DNA from: a virus
Virus record (IMG/VR): IMGVR_UViG_3300044834_000092
Coordinates: 1 to 51,684 of that record
DNA length: 51,684 nucleotides
Reading direction: 5' to 3' (one strand)
In this document: piece by piece, positions 7,377 through 14,433 of the stretch
Layout of the letters: every line of letters begins with the position of its first letter
How positions within the stretch are numbered: the first letter of the stretch is position 1
Made by a program: the position numbers and the translations under genes
Notes under the pieces: generated by a model
What the model was told of the DNA's origin: nothing
Seen by the model: only the letters and a program-made list of their open reading frames with translations
Database searches by the model: none

Positions 7377-8446
7377 CAGGGTTCCACGCGCGCTTCATGC
7401 TTGCGGTAAACGCCAAGCGCATCTTCCTGGAACAGCGGCGGAAGTTCATCGAGGCGCGGCGCGATCTCGTCGTTCCAGATTGTTTCGAGCGTGTTGGCGG
7501 TGGCGCCGGCCAGCTTGGTATCGATCCAGGTGATGAAAGCGGTTGGCTCGTCGTTCGGGCTTGGCGTGGTGGCGGCTGGCGCGGCGCCGGCCTTCGCGGG
7601 CGTATCGTTTGGCGTCGGGGCCTTGACCGGTTCCGCGGGGCCCACCTCCTCCACTTCCGTTTCATTCATCGGCGCCGGTGGTTTCGGCGTAACAGGACGC
7701 GGCTCGTGGCGCATGGACGGGAACTCAGCCTCGTCCTCGATCTCAATCGCCCGACGCATTTCCGGTGACAGGTCCTGCCGCTTCATCAAACGGCGAAGCG
7801 TTGTCTTCTTCGACATTTCGGCTTCATCGGTTTCCCATGGCGTTGATTTGATCTTCTTCTCGCTAAATGCCTTCCATGCGTCGGAGCGGTCGCGGATGCC
7901 ACGGGCCTGCTCGACCGACATCGGCTCGAAGTCGAAGCCGCCATTGGAATAAGTGATGACCGCGAGGTATCCGATGACGTTGCCACGATCGCCGAACAGC
8001 TCGGGCCGGTGGTGCAGCACCTTCGGGAATCCCATGTCGCACTCGACAAAATCGTTTTTGCACACCTCATGGGCATAGATGCCGGTGACGCCACCGGATT
8101 GCCGGGCCAGCTTGCACATGCCGCGGTAGCCGACGCGCAACTGCGGCTCGACCGACTTGGATTTGTAGTTGTAGGCCGGGACGATGTAGGCCTCGCCCAA
8201 CAGCGGATCGAGAAGCAGGCCAAGGCCAGCCGCCTTTGACACCTCGCGGAAGATCAGCAGCGGGCCGAAGCGCATCAGGTCGGGGTTGGCCATCAGCGCG
8301 TTGACGAGATTGCGGTCGAACACCTCCGGCTTGATGTGCGCCGGCAGCGAGCGCCACAGGTCAGCCGCCTTGTCAGGCGGAAGCACCTGCACCCGGAAAT
8401 CTTCGAACGGATTTGGTTTTGTCTTGATCGCAACTGCGGTGTTCAT
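7376..8446 (-). CDS. recT: RecT-family single-strand annealing recombinase, 356 aa
   Basis: Clear RecT pattern: a first helical region, then GLGLLLDPLLGEAYIVP and YKSKSVEPQLRVGYRGM (about residues 76-109) with LARQSGGVTGIYAHEV and the conserved YSNGG region further on. The C-terminal third, after about residue 240, is a Pro/Ala-rich linker plus a helical tail. RecT anneals complementary single strands during phage recombination and replication. No matching exonuclease (RecE, YqaJ or lambda Exo) was recognised nearby. The ATG has a gggagggcac ribosome-binding site. It is the first recombination gene of the leftward operon. Confidence 0.93.
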   Translation of the reverse strand: MNTAVAIKTKPNPFEDFRVQVLPPDKAADLWRSLPAHIKPEVFDRNLVNALMANPDLMRFGPLLIFREVSKAAGLGLLLDPLLGEAYIVPAYNYKSKSVEPQLRVGYRGMCKLARQSGGVTGIYAHEVCKNDFVECDMGFPKVLHHRPELFGDRGNVIGYLAVITYSNGGFDFEPMSVEQARGIRDRSDAWKAFSEKKIKSTPWETDEAEMSKKTTLRRLMKRQDLSPEMRRAIEIEDEAEFPSMRHEPRPVTPKPPAPMNETEVEEVGPAEPVKAPTPNDTPAKAGAAPAATTPSPNDEPTAFITWIDTKLAGATANTLETIWNDEIAPRLDELPPLFQEDALGVYRKHEARVEP

Positions 8447-8456
8447 GGTGCCCTCC

Positions 8457-9374
8457 CTAGGCCGCGACTTGATCTTTTTGGACTTCGACGCCGGGCGGCG
8501 TGATCCCGGCCTTCACCGCCTTCTCGGCCATGTCTTGCAGCGCCTCGGTGATCTCCTGGCGGTCCTTGAAATATTCCAGGAGCGCGGCGCGGTCCGTGAT
8601 CGCGACTCTTGTCACGGTGCGCAGCGCGATCGAGCGCCGCCCGGCGCTGCCTGCTTTTGCCGTGGGCAACGGCAGCGGCGGTTCAACCGGCCCTGCCCCG
8701 GTCTGCACCGCTGAGGCCGCGGCGCGCAGCGCGGCTTGCTCGGCGGCGCGCAGCTTCGCGTCTTCCGCTTTCAGGAACGGCGTGATCACCGCTTCCTTGA
8801 TGCGCTTGTAAATATCTGCGGCCTGAATGAGGGGGAGCCATTTTTGCTGGACTTCCTTGGCCTTGTCGTCGTGCGGCTGCTTTTCTTTCTTGCGCTGCTC
8901 GTCGGCCTTTTTCTGCAATTCGCCGATTTTGTTGGCGAGGTGCGAGGCCTGATCGGCTTCGGCCTGGGTCTTGGCGCCGCCGGCCTTGATGAGTTTTTCG
9001 GCTTCGCGTCCGAGCTCGGTGATGGCCTCGGTCAATCCCTCAAAGGAATCATCGGCTGGACCTGCGTTGTGTCCCATCGCGGCCACGGCGGGATGCTGGT
9101 CGGGCCAATCCTCGCCCCGCTCCGCCACGGTTTGATAGGTGGCGTAGGCAATCGGGTGCTTGGCGCAATACGGCCAGACCTGACCAACATCCACGACCGA
9201 GCCGGCGCGCAGCGCGAGGGTTTCGCCCTTGGCGTCGTTCCAGATCGCGACCGGAACCCACGGGCCGTCCTTGCCCATTCGGGTGCGGTAATAGCCCGGG
9301 ATCGGCTCGTTCTCGTGCATCTCGACCGGCTCTCCGGCAAGCAGCTTTTTCCACTTCTCGAATTGGTCGGGCAT
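8457..9374 (-). CDS. Conserved phage protein with central coiled coil, 305 aa
   Basis: I chose the ATG at 9374 because AGGAGG lies 8 nt upstream; an upstream in-frame extension is an artefact of the neighbouring gene. Residues 1-90 form a small globular region. From about 95 to 215 there is GHNAGP followed by a long Ala/Glu/Lys coiled coil. The C-terminal domain SLRT-like segment (RRSIALRTVTRVAITDR) ends in a helix. I recognise the overall pattern (GHNxPP, coiled coil, SLRTxxxAxxxD, YFxxxPE-like end) from alphaproteobacterial phages that also encode RecT. A recombination-associated role is plausible but not shown. Confidence 0.7.
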   Translation of the reverse strand: MPDQFEKWKKLLAGEPVEMHENEPIPGYYRTRMGKDGPWVPVAIWNDAKGETLALRAGSVVDVGQVWPYCAKHPIAYATYQTVAERGEDWPDQHPAVAAMGHNAGPADDSFEGLTEAITELGREAEKLIKAGGAKTQAEADQASHLANKIGELQKKADEQRKKEKQPHDDKAKEVQQKWLPLIQAADIYKRIKEAVITPFLKAEDAKLRAAEQAALRAAASAVQTGAGPVEPPLPLPTAKAGSAGRRSIALRTVTRVAITDRAALLEYFKDRQEITEALQDMAEKAVKAGITPPGVEVQKDQVAA

Positions 9375-9376
9375 GG

Positions 9377-9730
9377 TCAGTCCTCCTGCGTTACGCAATC
9401 TTTGTGGACGTAGACGTGGGCTTGCCGGCCTGACGGCGTGGTGCGGGTCCGCTTCGTCATGATCGCCACCCTGGCCTGGCAAAGTTCGACCATCCGGCCG
9501 CAAATGCTGGACGCTTGCAGCCCGGTGCCATTGACGATCTCGGTATATGTCCCGCCATGGGCGCCCTGCTCTTGCAGCCAGTCGGCGATTTTCTTTTGCT
9601 GCACGGTGTAATGCGGGCGCATGGATTGCGCGGCGGCATGGCTGGTATCTGAATTGCGCTGCGCACCCGGCGCGTGTGGATAGCGGCGCTCCATGCTGTC
9701 GATCAGCATTTTGTTGAAGGCGCCCATCAT
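9377..9730 (-). CDS. Winged-helix-like phage protein, 117 aa
   Basis: ATG overlaps the stop of the upstream gene. After the typical opening NSDTSHAAAQSM come helices and TYTEIVNGTGLQASSICGRMVEL, which read as a helix-turn-helix, followed by a wing with a basic beta hairpin (KRTRTTPSGRQAHVYV). DNA-binding proteins of this shape are common near phage recombination genes. Specific target unknown. Confidence 0.6.
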   Translation of the reverse strand: MMGAFNKMLIDSMERRYPHAPGAQRNSDTSHAAAQSMRPHYTVQQKKIADWLQEQGAHGGTYTEIVNGTGLQASSICGRMVELCQARVAIMTKRTRTTPSGRQAHVYVHKDCVTQED

Positions 9731-10287
9731 GCCGTCTCGGTGGTTTTGGACACTTCAACATGAGTGTCACACTTGCCGTGCATCGGCATTACCGCGCCAA
9801 TCCCGCCGTCAAACCGAAACAGAAGTGGGGTTTCCAGGCCGGGGGTTGCGGCCACCTGTATATTGGGGAGGGCGAGCATCATCGCGACGTAGCGCACAGC
9901 AAAATTCGCTTCGCCTATCGAAGTGGATGCGCGCGGATATACTTTGCCGCTTCCTCCGCAATCTTCGCAGGTACATTTACAATCAGGGCAGTCGTGTATC
10001 TGACCGTCGGCGCACCGAATGCAATCTTCTTTTTTGATTTCAGGCAGCGAGCCGGACAGCGGCACGTAGTCTATCGTGTCGTGGCCTTTGAGCGGGTCGT
10101 CGGCGTTGAACTTGACGGTCTGCTCCGGCGCGTCTGGGCGGCGCGGAACGCGGACCATGATGTGACCGTTGGTGGCGTAGGTGAACTCGCCAATTGAAAA
10201 CGGCCGCATAAAATGAGTGCGGCCGTCCGTGGCGCCGCAAAACGGCCTGAGGTCCAGTACAGCAATCTCTAGTTCAGTCGCGCTCAT
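9727..10287 (-). CDS. Phage protein with DnaJ-like Cys cluster in a clamp-like frame, 186 aa
   Basis: Start at 10287 is supported by the ATGA overlap with the upstream small gene and a gagggggaa ribosome-binding site. Residues 31-48 (IGEFTYATNGHIMVRVPR) and the final section (LLFRFDGGIGAVMPM) look like strands flanking a helix, FAVRYVAMMLALP. This is reminiscent of the last domain of a beta sliding clamp, which also ends in MPM/MRL. Between them, residues 89-115 carry a zinc-finger-like cluster with CxxC and CPDCKCTCEDC followed by GGSGKV, as in DnaJ. The clamp comparison is my inference; the cysteine cluster is seen directly. Confidence 0.6.
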   Translation of the reverse strand: MSATELEIAVLDLRPFCGATDGRTHFMRPFSIGEFTYATNGHIMVRVPRRPDAPEQTVKFNADDPLKGHDTIDYVPLSGSLPEIKKEDCIRCADGQIHDCPDCKCTCEDCGGSGKVYPRASTSIGEANFAVRYVAMMLALPNIQVAATPGLETPLLFRFDGGIGAVMPMHGKCDTHVEVSKTTETA

Positions 10288-10403
10288 GGCTTCCCCCTCG
10301 GCATCGTCTCCAATGCGCCGGAGGCGCAAATGACGATGATGATCGCAGCGATAAGCACGCCGACGACGATCCGCTCCATTTGCTTGGTTGTCAGCGTGTG
10401 CAT
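10284..10403 (-). CDS. Small single-pass membrane protein, 39 aa
   Basis: ATG at 10403 with aagga upstream, only 2 nt after the preceding stop, and its own TGA overlaps the next start. The peptide begins MHTLTTKQMERIVVGVLIA and continues as a strongly hydrophobic helix before a short MPRGKP tail. One transmembrane segment is evident. No function known. Such small membrane peptides are common in phage early operons. Confidence 0.55.
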   Translation of the reverse strand: MHTLTTKQMERIVVGVLIAAIIIVICASGALETMPRGKP

Positions 10404-10405
10404 GT

Positions 10406-10630
10406 TCAGTCCTTGATCTCGACGAAATCCACGACGCAATGACCCGGTACAAATTCCGCTGCACTGGCGAAAACCTCGCCCATGTTGCGGAAGCCGCCGC
10501 GCCAGCGCGCGCCCTTCTGTCCAGCGGGCTTGTAGGAAAGTCGGCCATCGTCGCCGGCATGGATTTGCAGCACCGGCAGATTTGCTTGACCGCAGGCGTC
10601 GGATTCGTTGTTGGTCGAGGGGGAGGTCAT
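10406..10630 (-). CDS. Hypothetical protein, 74 aa
   Basis: Overlaps the upstream stop by ATGA. Mostly polar, with a beta-type C-terminal half (GEVFASAAEFVPGHCVVDFVEI). No motif recognised. Placement between tightly coupled genes is the main support. Confidence 0.55.
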   Translation of the reverse strand: MTSPSTNNESDACGQANLPVLQIHAGDDGRLSYKPAGQKGARWRGGFRNMGEVFASAAEFVPGHCVVDFVEIKD

Positions 10631-10803
10631 GCTGCAGCCTCATCCTCAGTCAGGTTCAGCAGGTCATTGATCGCGGCCTGCTTGGTATCGCCGTAGCCAT
10701 AGTGGCCGCGCTCTTCCTCGCCATCGAAATAGGCGCACCAGTCGAACTCTCGCGTCGGGATCGGCGGAAACACGTTTTCGGTGATAATCTTGCGGTCGCT
10801 CAC
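10627..10803 (-). CDS. Conserved small phage protein (FDWCAYFD type), 58 aa
   Basis: I chose a GTG at 10803, which overlaps the TGA of the upstream gene and has GGAGG six nt upstream; a longer in-frame version is arginine-rich noise. The core reads PTREFDWCAYFDGEEE, then GYGDTKQAAINDLL. I recognise this as a small protein common in Hyphomicrobiales phages (PxRxFDWxAxxDxYE, GxGxTxxEAIxDLL). Function not known to me. Confidence 0.65.
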   Translation of the reverse strand: MSDRKIITENVFPPIPTREFDWCAYFDGEEERGHYGYGDTKQAAINDLLNLTEDEAAA

Positions 10804-11084
10804 CTCACGCCTCCACCGGCTGCTTGGCTTGCGCCGTCGGGCGTGGCGGCTTCGCGCTGCACCTTCTCGTTCAGCGGGCAGTTTTTGTGACAGCGGTTCG
10901 GATCGCCAAGCGCGCTGAGCGCAACGGTTACGCCGCACCGCGAGCACCTCACCGTCGCGACGATCTCTTTGATCGCGGTCGCGGCATCCTCTAAATTCTG
11001 CTGGACGTGCGCGCATGTTTCGCGGATGCGATCACACAGCGCGAGGGCGTGGCCGATCTGTTGCGGGTGGAGGTCCATGTTCAT
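10800..11084 (-). CDS. Zinc-finger-like small protein, 94 aa
   Basis: The ATG at 11084 overlaps the upstream TGA (ATGA); a GTG three codons earlier is less likely. The N-terminal half is a helix that could be a coiled coil (HALALCDRIRETCAHVQQNLEDAATAIKEI). CSRCGV followed by CHKNC forms a probable four-cysteine zinc site at about residues 47-69. The C-terminus is low-complexity Ala/Gly. Nucleic acid or protein binding is an inference. Confidence 0.6.
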   Translation of the reverse strand: MNMDLHPQQIGHALALCDRIRETCAHVQQNLEDAATAIKEIVATVRCSRCGVTVALSALGDPNRCHKNCPLNEKVQREAATPDGASQAAGGGVR

Positions 11085-11362
11085 GCGCCCCACTCGTGCG
11101 CACGGCGCGGCCCGATCATGGCGTAGTCGCCGTTGAGGTAGCCTGGATGCTCGGGGCTGGTGGCCGGAATGATTCCGGTTTCGCGCCGTCGGCAGATCGC
11201 CTCGTTGCGGCTAAACAGCCAATCGCAATAGGCGTTGAAATCTTCCGGGCTCAGCTTCTCGGCTTCGGCGTGCGGCAGAATGTCGAAGAACCGGCGCGCC
11301 GCGCGCGGCTGGGGGCGGGCCTCGGGTGCCGTGGTAGCCAGAATATCGAGGGTGATTTGCAC
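11081..11362 (-). CDS. First gene of the leftward early operon, hypothetical, 93 aa
   Basis: I chose the GTG at 11362 because AAGGGAG lies upstream at normal spacing and it lies just downstream of the predicted transcription start. The in-frame ATG at 11419 falls inside the operator and promoter. The protein contains LSPEDFNAYCDWLFSRNEAICRRR and a Pro/Gly-rich C-terminus (SPEHPGYLNGDYAMIGPRRA). No family recognised. Being promoter-proximal, it should be expressed immediately on induction. Confidence 0.6.
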   Translation of the reverse strand: MQITLDILATTAPEARPQPRAARRFFDILPHAEAEKLSPEDFNAYCDWLFSRNEAICRRRETGIIPATSPEHPGYLNGDYAMIGPRRAHEWGA

Positions 11363-11390
11363 CGGGCCGCTCCCTTGAGTGTCGGGAGCA

Positions 11391-11419
11391 GAGATATAAC
11401 ATCGGTTATGACTTGTCAA
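11391..11419 (-). promoter_or_regulatory. Leftward early promoter (PL-like)
   Basis: On the minus strand a perfect TTGACA (11414-11419) is followed after 17 bp by TATCTC (11391-11396); TATATC at 15 bp is an alternative -10. The promoter is embedded between two palindromic operators, one overlapping the -35 and one between -35 and -10. It would drive the whole leftward operon down to position 1. Confidence 0.65.
11396..11409. promoter_or_regulatory. Repressor operator OL1 (palindrome)
   Basis: ATAACATCGGTTAT matches the pattern ATAAC-N4-GTTAT seen four times around the repressor. It sits between the -35 and -10 of the leftward promoter, so binding would block RNA polymerase. Confidence 0.7.
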
Positions 11420-11432
11420 TAACCAATGTTAT
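11419..11432. promoter_or_regulatory. Repressor operator OL2 (palindrome)
   Basis: ATAACCAATGTTAT has the same arms and is centred 23 bp from OL1, touching the -35 of the leftward promoter. The spacing of about two helical turns would allow cooperative binding of two dimers on one face. Confidence 0.7.
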
Positions 11433-11591
11433 TTTTTATCCCCAGGATCGTTATCGCCCCTGATAGGTGCGATCGGTCTCGGCGGGCTTCATAGGGGGCG
11501 TGGGAGCCGGGAGGAACGCGGCAGGCTGTGAAGGCCGGGGCCAGACCGAAGTCACCCCAGGCGAGCAGGAGCCGGCCTGCAAGGCGCTAGC

Positions 11592-12227
11592 TCAGCGGCG
11601 ACCGTATTTGCCCACCACGCGGTGGCATTGTTGCCATTCCGCTCTGGAAAGGGTGAACTTTTTGGGAGGATTCCACTGCTCGACGTGCCACTGCGTCGCG
11701 GTTTTGCTCACGAAGCTCTTAATCGTGGCCCGCACCGTTCCCTTCCCGTCATCGGCGTAAAAAACACAGGCCTCGCCGCGGATCGGTGGCAAATGGGGAT
11801 GCACCAAGGCGGTGTCGCCCGGCTTAAATTCCGGGATCATCGAATCGAGCGAGATGATAAGGCCGTAGCCGTCTTTGACCTCGGCCAGGGGTGCCGGACG
11901 CCGAACATAATCCACAGGGTCGGTCGACAAGATGATCGCTCCCCCACCGCCTTCGACCGAAGCATATACGGGGAGATTGCGGTCGCCGACCAAATCTTTT
12001 ACAGGTTTGGTGCTTGTTTTGTCGGTTGAATCAACTATTCCGTAATGTAAGTCTGTCATCGGCAAGTCTAAAACTCTGTATATTTTAACTAAATGCCGCG
12101 AGTCCTTTGTGTCGTTGCTTTCGATCTTCTTAATTGCAACCTGGGAAATGTTGACTTTCTCTCCAAGGGTGGCTTGAGACCATCCTTTGGCTTTCCGAGC
12201 AGCTTTGATCTTCTCGCCCAACTTCAT
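11592..12227 (-). CDS. CI-type phage repressor, XRE HTH plus S24 peptidase domain, 211 aa
   Basis: Residues 1-50 are a canonical XRE helix-turn-helix (GEKIKAARKAKGWSQATLGE, then VNISQVAIKKIES). A linker leads to a LexA/CI-like domain with VYASVEGGGGAIIL (likely cleavage region), DYVRRPAPLAEVKDGYG, then LDSMIPEFKPGDTALV carrying the nucleophilic Ser, and a Lys in VRATIKSFV as the probable general base. The usual GDSM is LDSM here. It should repress both early promoters and be inactivated after RecA-dependent self-cleavage. An ATG at 12293 would add 22 residues, but that stretch contains the rightward -35 and an operator, so I prefer 12227. No clear ribosome-binding site is visible at either start. 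Confidence 0.9.
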   Translation of the reverse strand: MKLGEKIKAARKAKGWSQATLGEKVNISQVAIKKIESNDTKDSRHLVKIYRVLDLPMTDLHYGIVDSTDKTSTKPVKDLVGDRNLPVYASVEGGGGAIILSTDPVDYVRRPAPLAEVKDGYGLIISLDSMIPEFKPGDTALVHPHLPPIRGEACVFYADDGKGTVRATIKSFVSKTATQWHVEQWNPPKKFTLSRAEWQQCHRVVGKYGRR

Positions 12228-12267
12228 CGTGGGCTGCTGGCTATCACCAAAGTTATCGGCAGTCTCG

Positions 12268-12281
12268 ATAACATTAGTTCT
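12268..12281. promoter_or_regulatory. Imperfect repressor operator
   Basis: ATAACATTAGTTCT matches the operator in 12 of 14 positions and lies 24 bp from the perfect site at 12292. It abuts the -35 of the rightward promoter and lies upstream of the preferred repressor start, so it may serve autoregulation. Confidence 0.5.
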
Positions 12282-12308
12282 TGACACTGTCATAACGAAT
12301 GTTATTTT
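12281..12308 (+). promoter_or_regulatory. Rightward early promoter (PR-like)
   Basis: TTGACA (12281-12286), 16-bp spacer, TATTTT (12303-12308). A perfect operator lies in the spacer and -10. The predicted transcription start is close to 12315, which is the ATG of the Cro-like gene, so the first transcript may be leaderless. Confidence 0.65.
12292..12305. promoter_or_regulatory. Repressor operator OR (palindrome)
   Basis: ATAACGAATGTTAT is the third intact copy of ATAAC-N4-GTTAT. It overlaps the spacer and -10 of the rightward promoter. Confidence 0.7.
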
Positions 12309-12314
12309 CCCGTT

Positions 12315-12602
12315 ATGACGGCGAACCAGCGGGACCAGCAGGAAGCCACGCGCGAGGCCTTGGAGTTGGCGATCAAGAACGCCGGCTCAGAGGCGAAGCT
12401 GTCGAAGAAGATCAGCAGCGGCAATTTCAGCTTTTCCCAGCCCGCGATCAACAAAGCCAAGAAAACCGGCCGCGTCTCCGGCGAAATGGCGAAGGCCATC
12501 GATGAGGCCAATCTCGGCGTGAGCAAAAGCACGCTCCGCCCGGATATGTGGCCCGCAGTAGATGAACCAGCGCGCGCCGATGCCCAGGCCGGTGCACAAT
12601 GA
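12315..12602 (+). CDS. YdaS/Cro-like DNA-binding protein, 95 aa
   Basis: Divergent from the repressor and first under the rightward promoter, the classic position of cro. The sequence has a first helix (REALELAIKNAGSEAKLSKKI), a recognition-type segment (FSFSQPAINKAKKTGRVSGEMAKAIDEA) and then STLRPDMWP; the LRPDxxP ending is typical of YdaS/Cro antitoxin-like proteins. It probably competes for the same operators and shuts down repressor synthesis. There is no ribosome-binding site because almost no leader is predicted. Confidence 0.75.
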   Translation: MTANQRDQQEATREALELAIKNAGSEAKLSKKISSGNFSFSQPAINKAKKTGRVSGEMAKAIDEANLGVSKSTLRPDMWPAVDEPARADAQAGAQ

Positions 12603-12970
12603 CCCGGACCCAGCGCAAGCTCTTCGATTTCATCACCACCTTCATCGCCGAGCACGGCCACAACCCCACCTACGAGGAAATGGCGGCCGGCATAGGCACC
12701 AAGTCGAAGGGCAGCGTGTCGCGCCACATCGACAATCTGGTTTCGGCCGGCGCCGTCACCCGCTCTCAGCACGGGCATCCATTCGTCTTATCCGGTGCTC
12801 TGACGCTGTATTTGCCGCGCGACATCGCCGGCAAGGTTGCGCAGCTTGCGCAAAGTACCGGGGTCACGCCAGAAGCGGTGGTGATCGAGGCGCTGCGCGA
12901 CCGATTGGGCGTCTTCCGTTCGCATAAAGTTTCACTGGAAACATTTTCCCCGGAAAAGGTGCCAGCCTGA
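12599..12970 (+). CDS. LexA-type winged helix fused to a ribbon-helix-helix-like tail, 123 aa
   Basis: Overlaps the Cro-like gene by 4 nt. Residues 1-58 match the LexA DNA-binding domain (RTQRKLFDFITTFIAEHGHN, PTYEEMAAGIGTKSKGSVSR, HIDNLVSAGAV). The LexA peptidase domain is absent. Instead residues about 67-100 read LTLYLPRDIAGKVAQLAQ, TGVTPEAVVIEALRDRLG, which is the strand-helix-helix pattern of CopG/Arc proteins. The protein would thus carry two DNA-binding modules, or use the RHH part for dimerisation. It is likely an early regulator. Confidence 0.7.
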   Translation: MTRTQRKLFDFITTFIAEHGHNPTYEEMAAGIGTKSKGSVSRHIDNLVSAGAVTRSQHGHPFVLSGALTLYLPRDIAGKVAQLAQSTGVTPEAVVIEALRDRLGVFRSHKVSLETFSPEKVPA

Positions 12971-13242
12971 TGCTGTCAGCCCTTTCCCAACGGTTGCAAT
13001 GGGGCCACCGCCTGGCGGGCGACCGTACAGCGCACGTCCCGGCCGCCCGCCCGCGTTACGAAGCGGGCCGCGACCTCGCCCAAGCTTCGCCAATTATCTA
13101 TTTCTCGCTCCACGGTCGGCGCTCTGTCCCAGCCAAAGGCCACGCGCACAACCGTACTAACCTGCCCGCCCCGCCTACTTTCCTCCATCGCCACGCACCC
13201 ACTGCTGTCACGCCGATCAGCGTGTCAGCTTTGGAGTTGCAT
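12971..13242. other. 272-bp spacer without a convincing gene
   Basis: An open plus-strand extension of the next gene covers this stretch, but its translation is an Arg/Pro/His-rich string with no ribosome-binding site. A 72-codon minus-strand frame (12976-13194) is also open and looks somewhat protein-like. I see no promoter or repeat strong enough to name. It could hold a regulatory region for the early-right genes. Confidence 0.35.
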
Positions 13243-13557
13243 ATGTCGAAGCGGGGGCTGCGTGCGACGCAGATGTTGAAGGAAGCCAGGGAGTGGAGCG
13301 ACGCGCTCACGCTCATGGAGATGAACTCACCGCGGGAGCCGCTGGAAGATGTGTGGCGGCGGCTCGAAACACAGACCGGCGTGCCGTTCGGCACGTTCTG
13401 GTCGCTGCGGTGGAGATTTTCTCAACTCAAGGACATCTGGGCCTCGACCCATTCGCTATTGCGCGATGCGCACGCCTTGCGCCTGACAATGCGTGAGCGC
13501 CGATCCGCAATACTCGCTGAAATCGACGCCATCGCTCGGGGGACAAGCGGCGGCTGA
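13243..13557 (+). CDS. Hypothetical helical protein, 104 aa
   Basis: ATG at 13243 with ggag nine bases upstream. The product is helical and basic (SKRGLRATQMLKEAREW, then WSLRWRF, then LRLTMRERRSAILAEIDAIA). A small all-helical DNA-associated protein is possible. No family recognised. An upstream in-frame start at 12970 was rejected because the extra residues look non-coding. Confidence 0.6.
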   Translation: MSKRGLRATQMLKEAREWSDALTLMEMNSPREPLEDVWRRLETQTGVPFGTFWSLRWRFSQLKDIWASTHSLLRDAHALRLTMRERRSAILAEIDAIARGTSGG

Positions 13558-13581
13558 TCTATTTGTTTGAAGGGGAGAATA

Positions 13582-13815
13582 ATGGCCGTTCTATCGCAGA
13601 AAGAAGCGCGGACCATCCTGCGCCGGTGGGGCGCGCGCGGCGTGATCGCGCGGCCCGAGATCATGGCCCCACCGCTCGCCCCGGACCGCGCCCCGCTCAG
13701 CAAGAAAATGGGGATGCAGGTTCGCACCCGCTGGGTAACGTACCGCGGCCTTTACTCATGGCAATGCGTTTTGCTGCCCGTTTCCGAATGCTGCGGATGG
13801 TCGCGCGTCGCCTGA
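13582..13815 (+). CDS. Hypothetical protein, 77 aa
   Basis: The ATG at 13582 has ggggag at good spacing. The N-terminus has a helical EARTILRRWGARGV, followed by a proline-rich turn and a beta-rich C-terminal half (MQVRTRWVTYRGLYSWQCVLLPVSECCGW). The cysteines are too few for a clear zinc site. Function unknown. Confidence 0.55.
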   Translation: MAVLSQKEARTILRRWGARGVIARPEIMAPPLAPDRAPLSKKMGMQVRTRWVTYRGLYSWQCVLLPVSECCGWSRVA

Positions 13816-13894
13816 CCTTCCGTTTGTAACGTTGCGTTTCCGACAATTCGATCCTGCAACCCGGCCGCACATCGCCGCGCCGTGGAGACTATTC

Positions 13895-14251
13895 ATGCCT
13901 GACGGTTTTGCACGCCTCGCTTCGCTGGCCGCGCTGACCTCGGCGATGATGGGCATGGAGCCTGCGCCTCCCCGGCCCAAGCAGCAACCGACCCAGCAAC
14001 GCATCAAGCGCCGCGTCCGCGTGGTGCCCGCTGCCAACACCAGCTTCCGCTCTCTCCGCCGCGCCTGCAACAGCGGGATGGTGATGCCGCAGCCGAGCAT
14101 CCCGGAAATGCTGCGGCACCGTTGGTTCAAGAAGAAGGTTTCTGCCGCTGTACTGCACGGGATGAACGGCCAGCCCCTCCCCGGCGACATTGAGTTTCTG
14201 AAAGCGGTGCAGAAGGCCGGCGGCCTGCCGCGCGCCGAGGTTCGGCCATGA
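13895..14251 (+). CDS. Hypothetical basic protein, 118 aa
   Basis: I chose the ATG at 13895 (gtggag upstream). Residues 20-50 are Pro/Gln/Arg-rich and very basic. The C-terminal half has PSIPEMLRHRWFKKKVSAAV and GDIEFLKAVQKAGGLP, probably two helices. Its stop overlaps the next start by ATGA. No family recognised. Confidence 0.55.
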   Translation: MPDGFARLASLAALTSAMMGMEPAPPRPKQQPTQQRIKRRVRVVPAANTSFRSLRRACNSGMVMPQPSIPEMLRHRWFKKKVSAAVLHGMNGQPLPGDIEFLKAVQKAGGLPRAEVRP

Positions 14252-14433
14252 ACCACCTCGATTACCGCAAAAACGCTCGCCGCCGCTGTATCGACGTAAA
14301 GGTATCTCGCGCCATGGCCGAGCGCCATGAGCCGACTCGTTCCGAACTGCGCAAAATTCTGGCCGACGCCGCGCGCTTCACCGCCGATCTCCCTACCGAA
14401 GCCCACCAGCTCGACGGGGAAGGCGAATTATGA
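14248..14433 (+). CDS. Small basic protein, 61 aa
   Basis: Sits between two genes with 4-nt overlaps on both sides, which strongly suggests translation. Sequence is basic at the start (MNHLDYRKNARRRCIDVKVS) and then helical (RSELRKILADAARFTADL). It precedes the DNA methyltransferase and may be a partner or merely a coupling gene. Unknown function. Confidence 0.55.
   Translation: MNHLDYRKNARRRCIDVKVSRAMAERHEPTRSELRKILADAARFTADLPTEAHQLDGEGEL

Noticed and set aside
9375-9770. N-terminal extension of the 8457-9374 gene
   Set aside because: The real start at 9374 has AGGAGG; the extension overlaps another coupled gene and is Arg/His/Pro-rich noise.
11433-11591. Gap between the leftward operators and the repressor stop
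   Set aside because: Contains short GC-rich inverted stretches (GGCCGG types), but no convincing hairpin with T run, so I did not call a repressor terminator.
12976-13194. Minus-strand 72-codon frame between early regulatory genes
   Set aside because: It looks mildly protein-like, but lies against the direction of its neighbours, has no clear ribosome-binding site and no recognised family.
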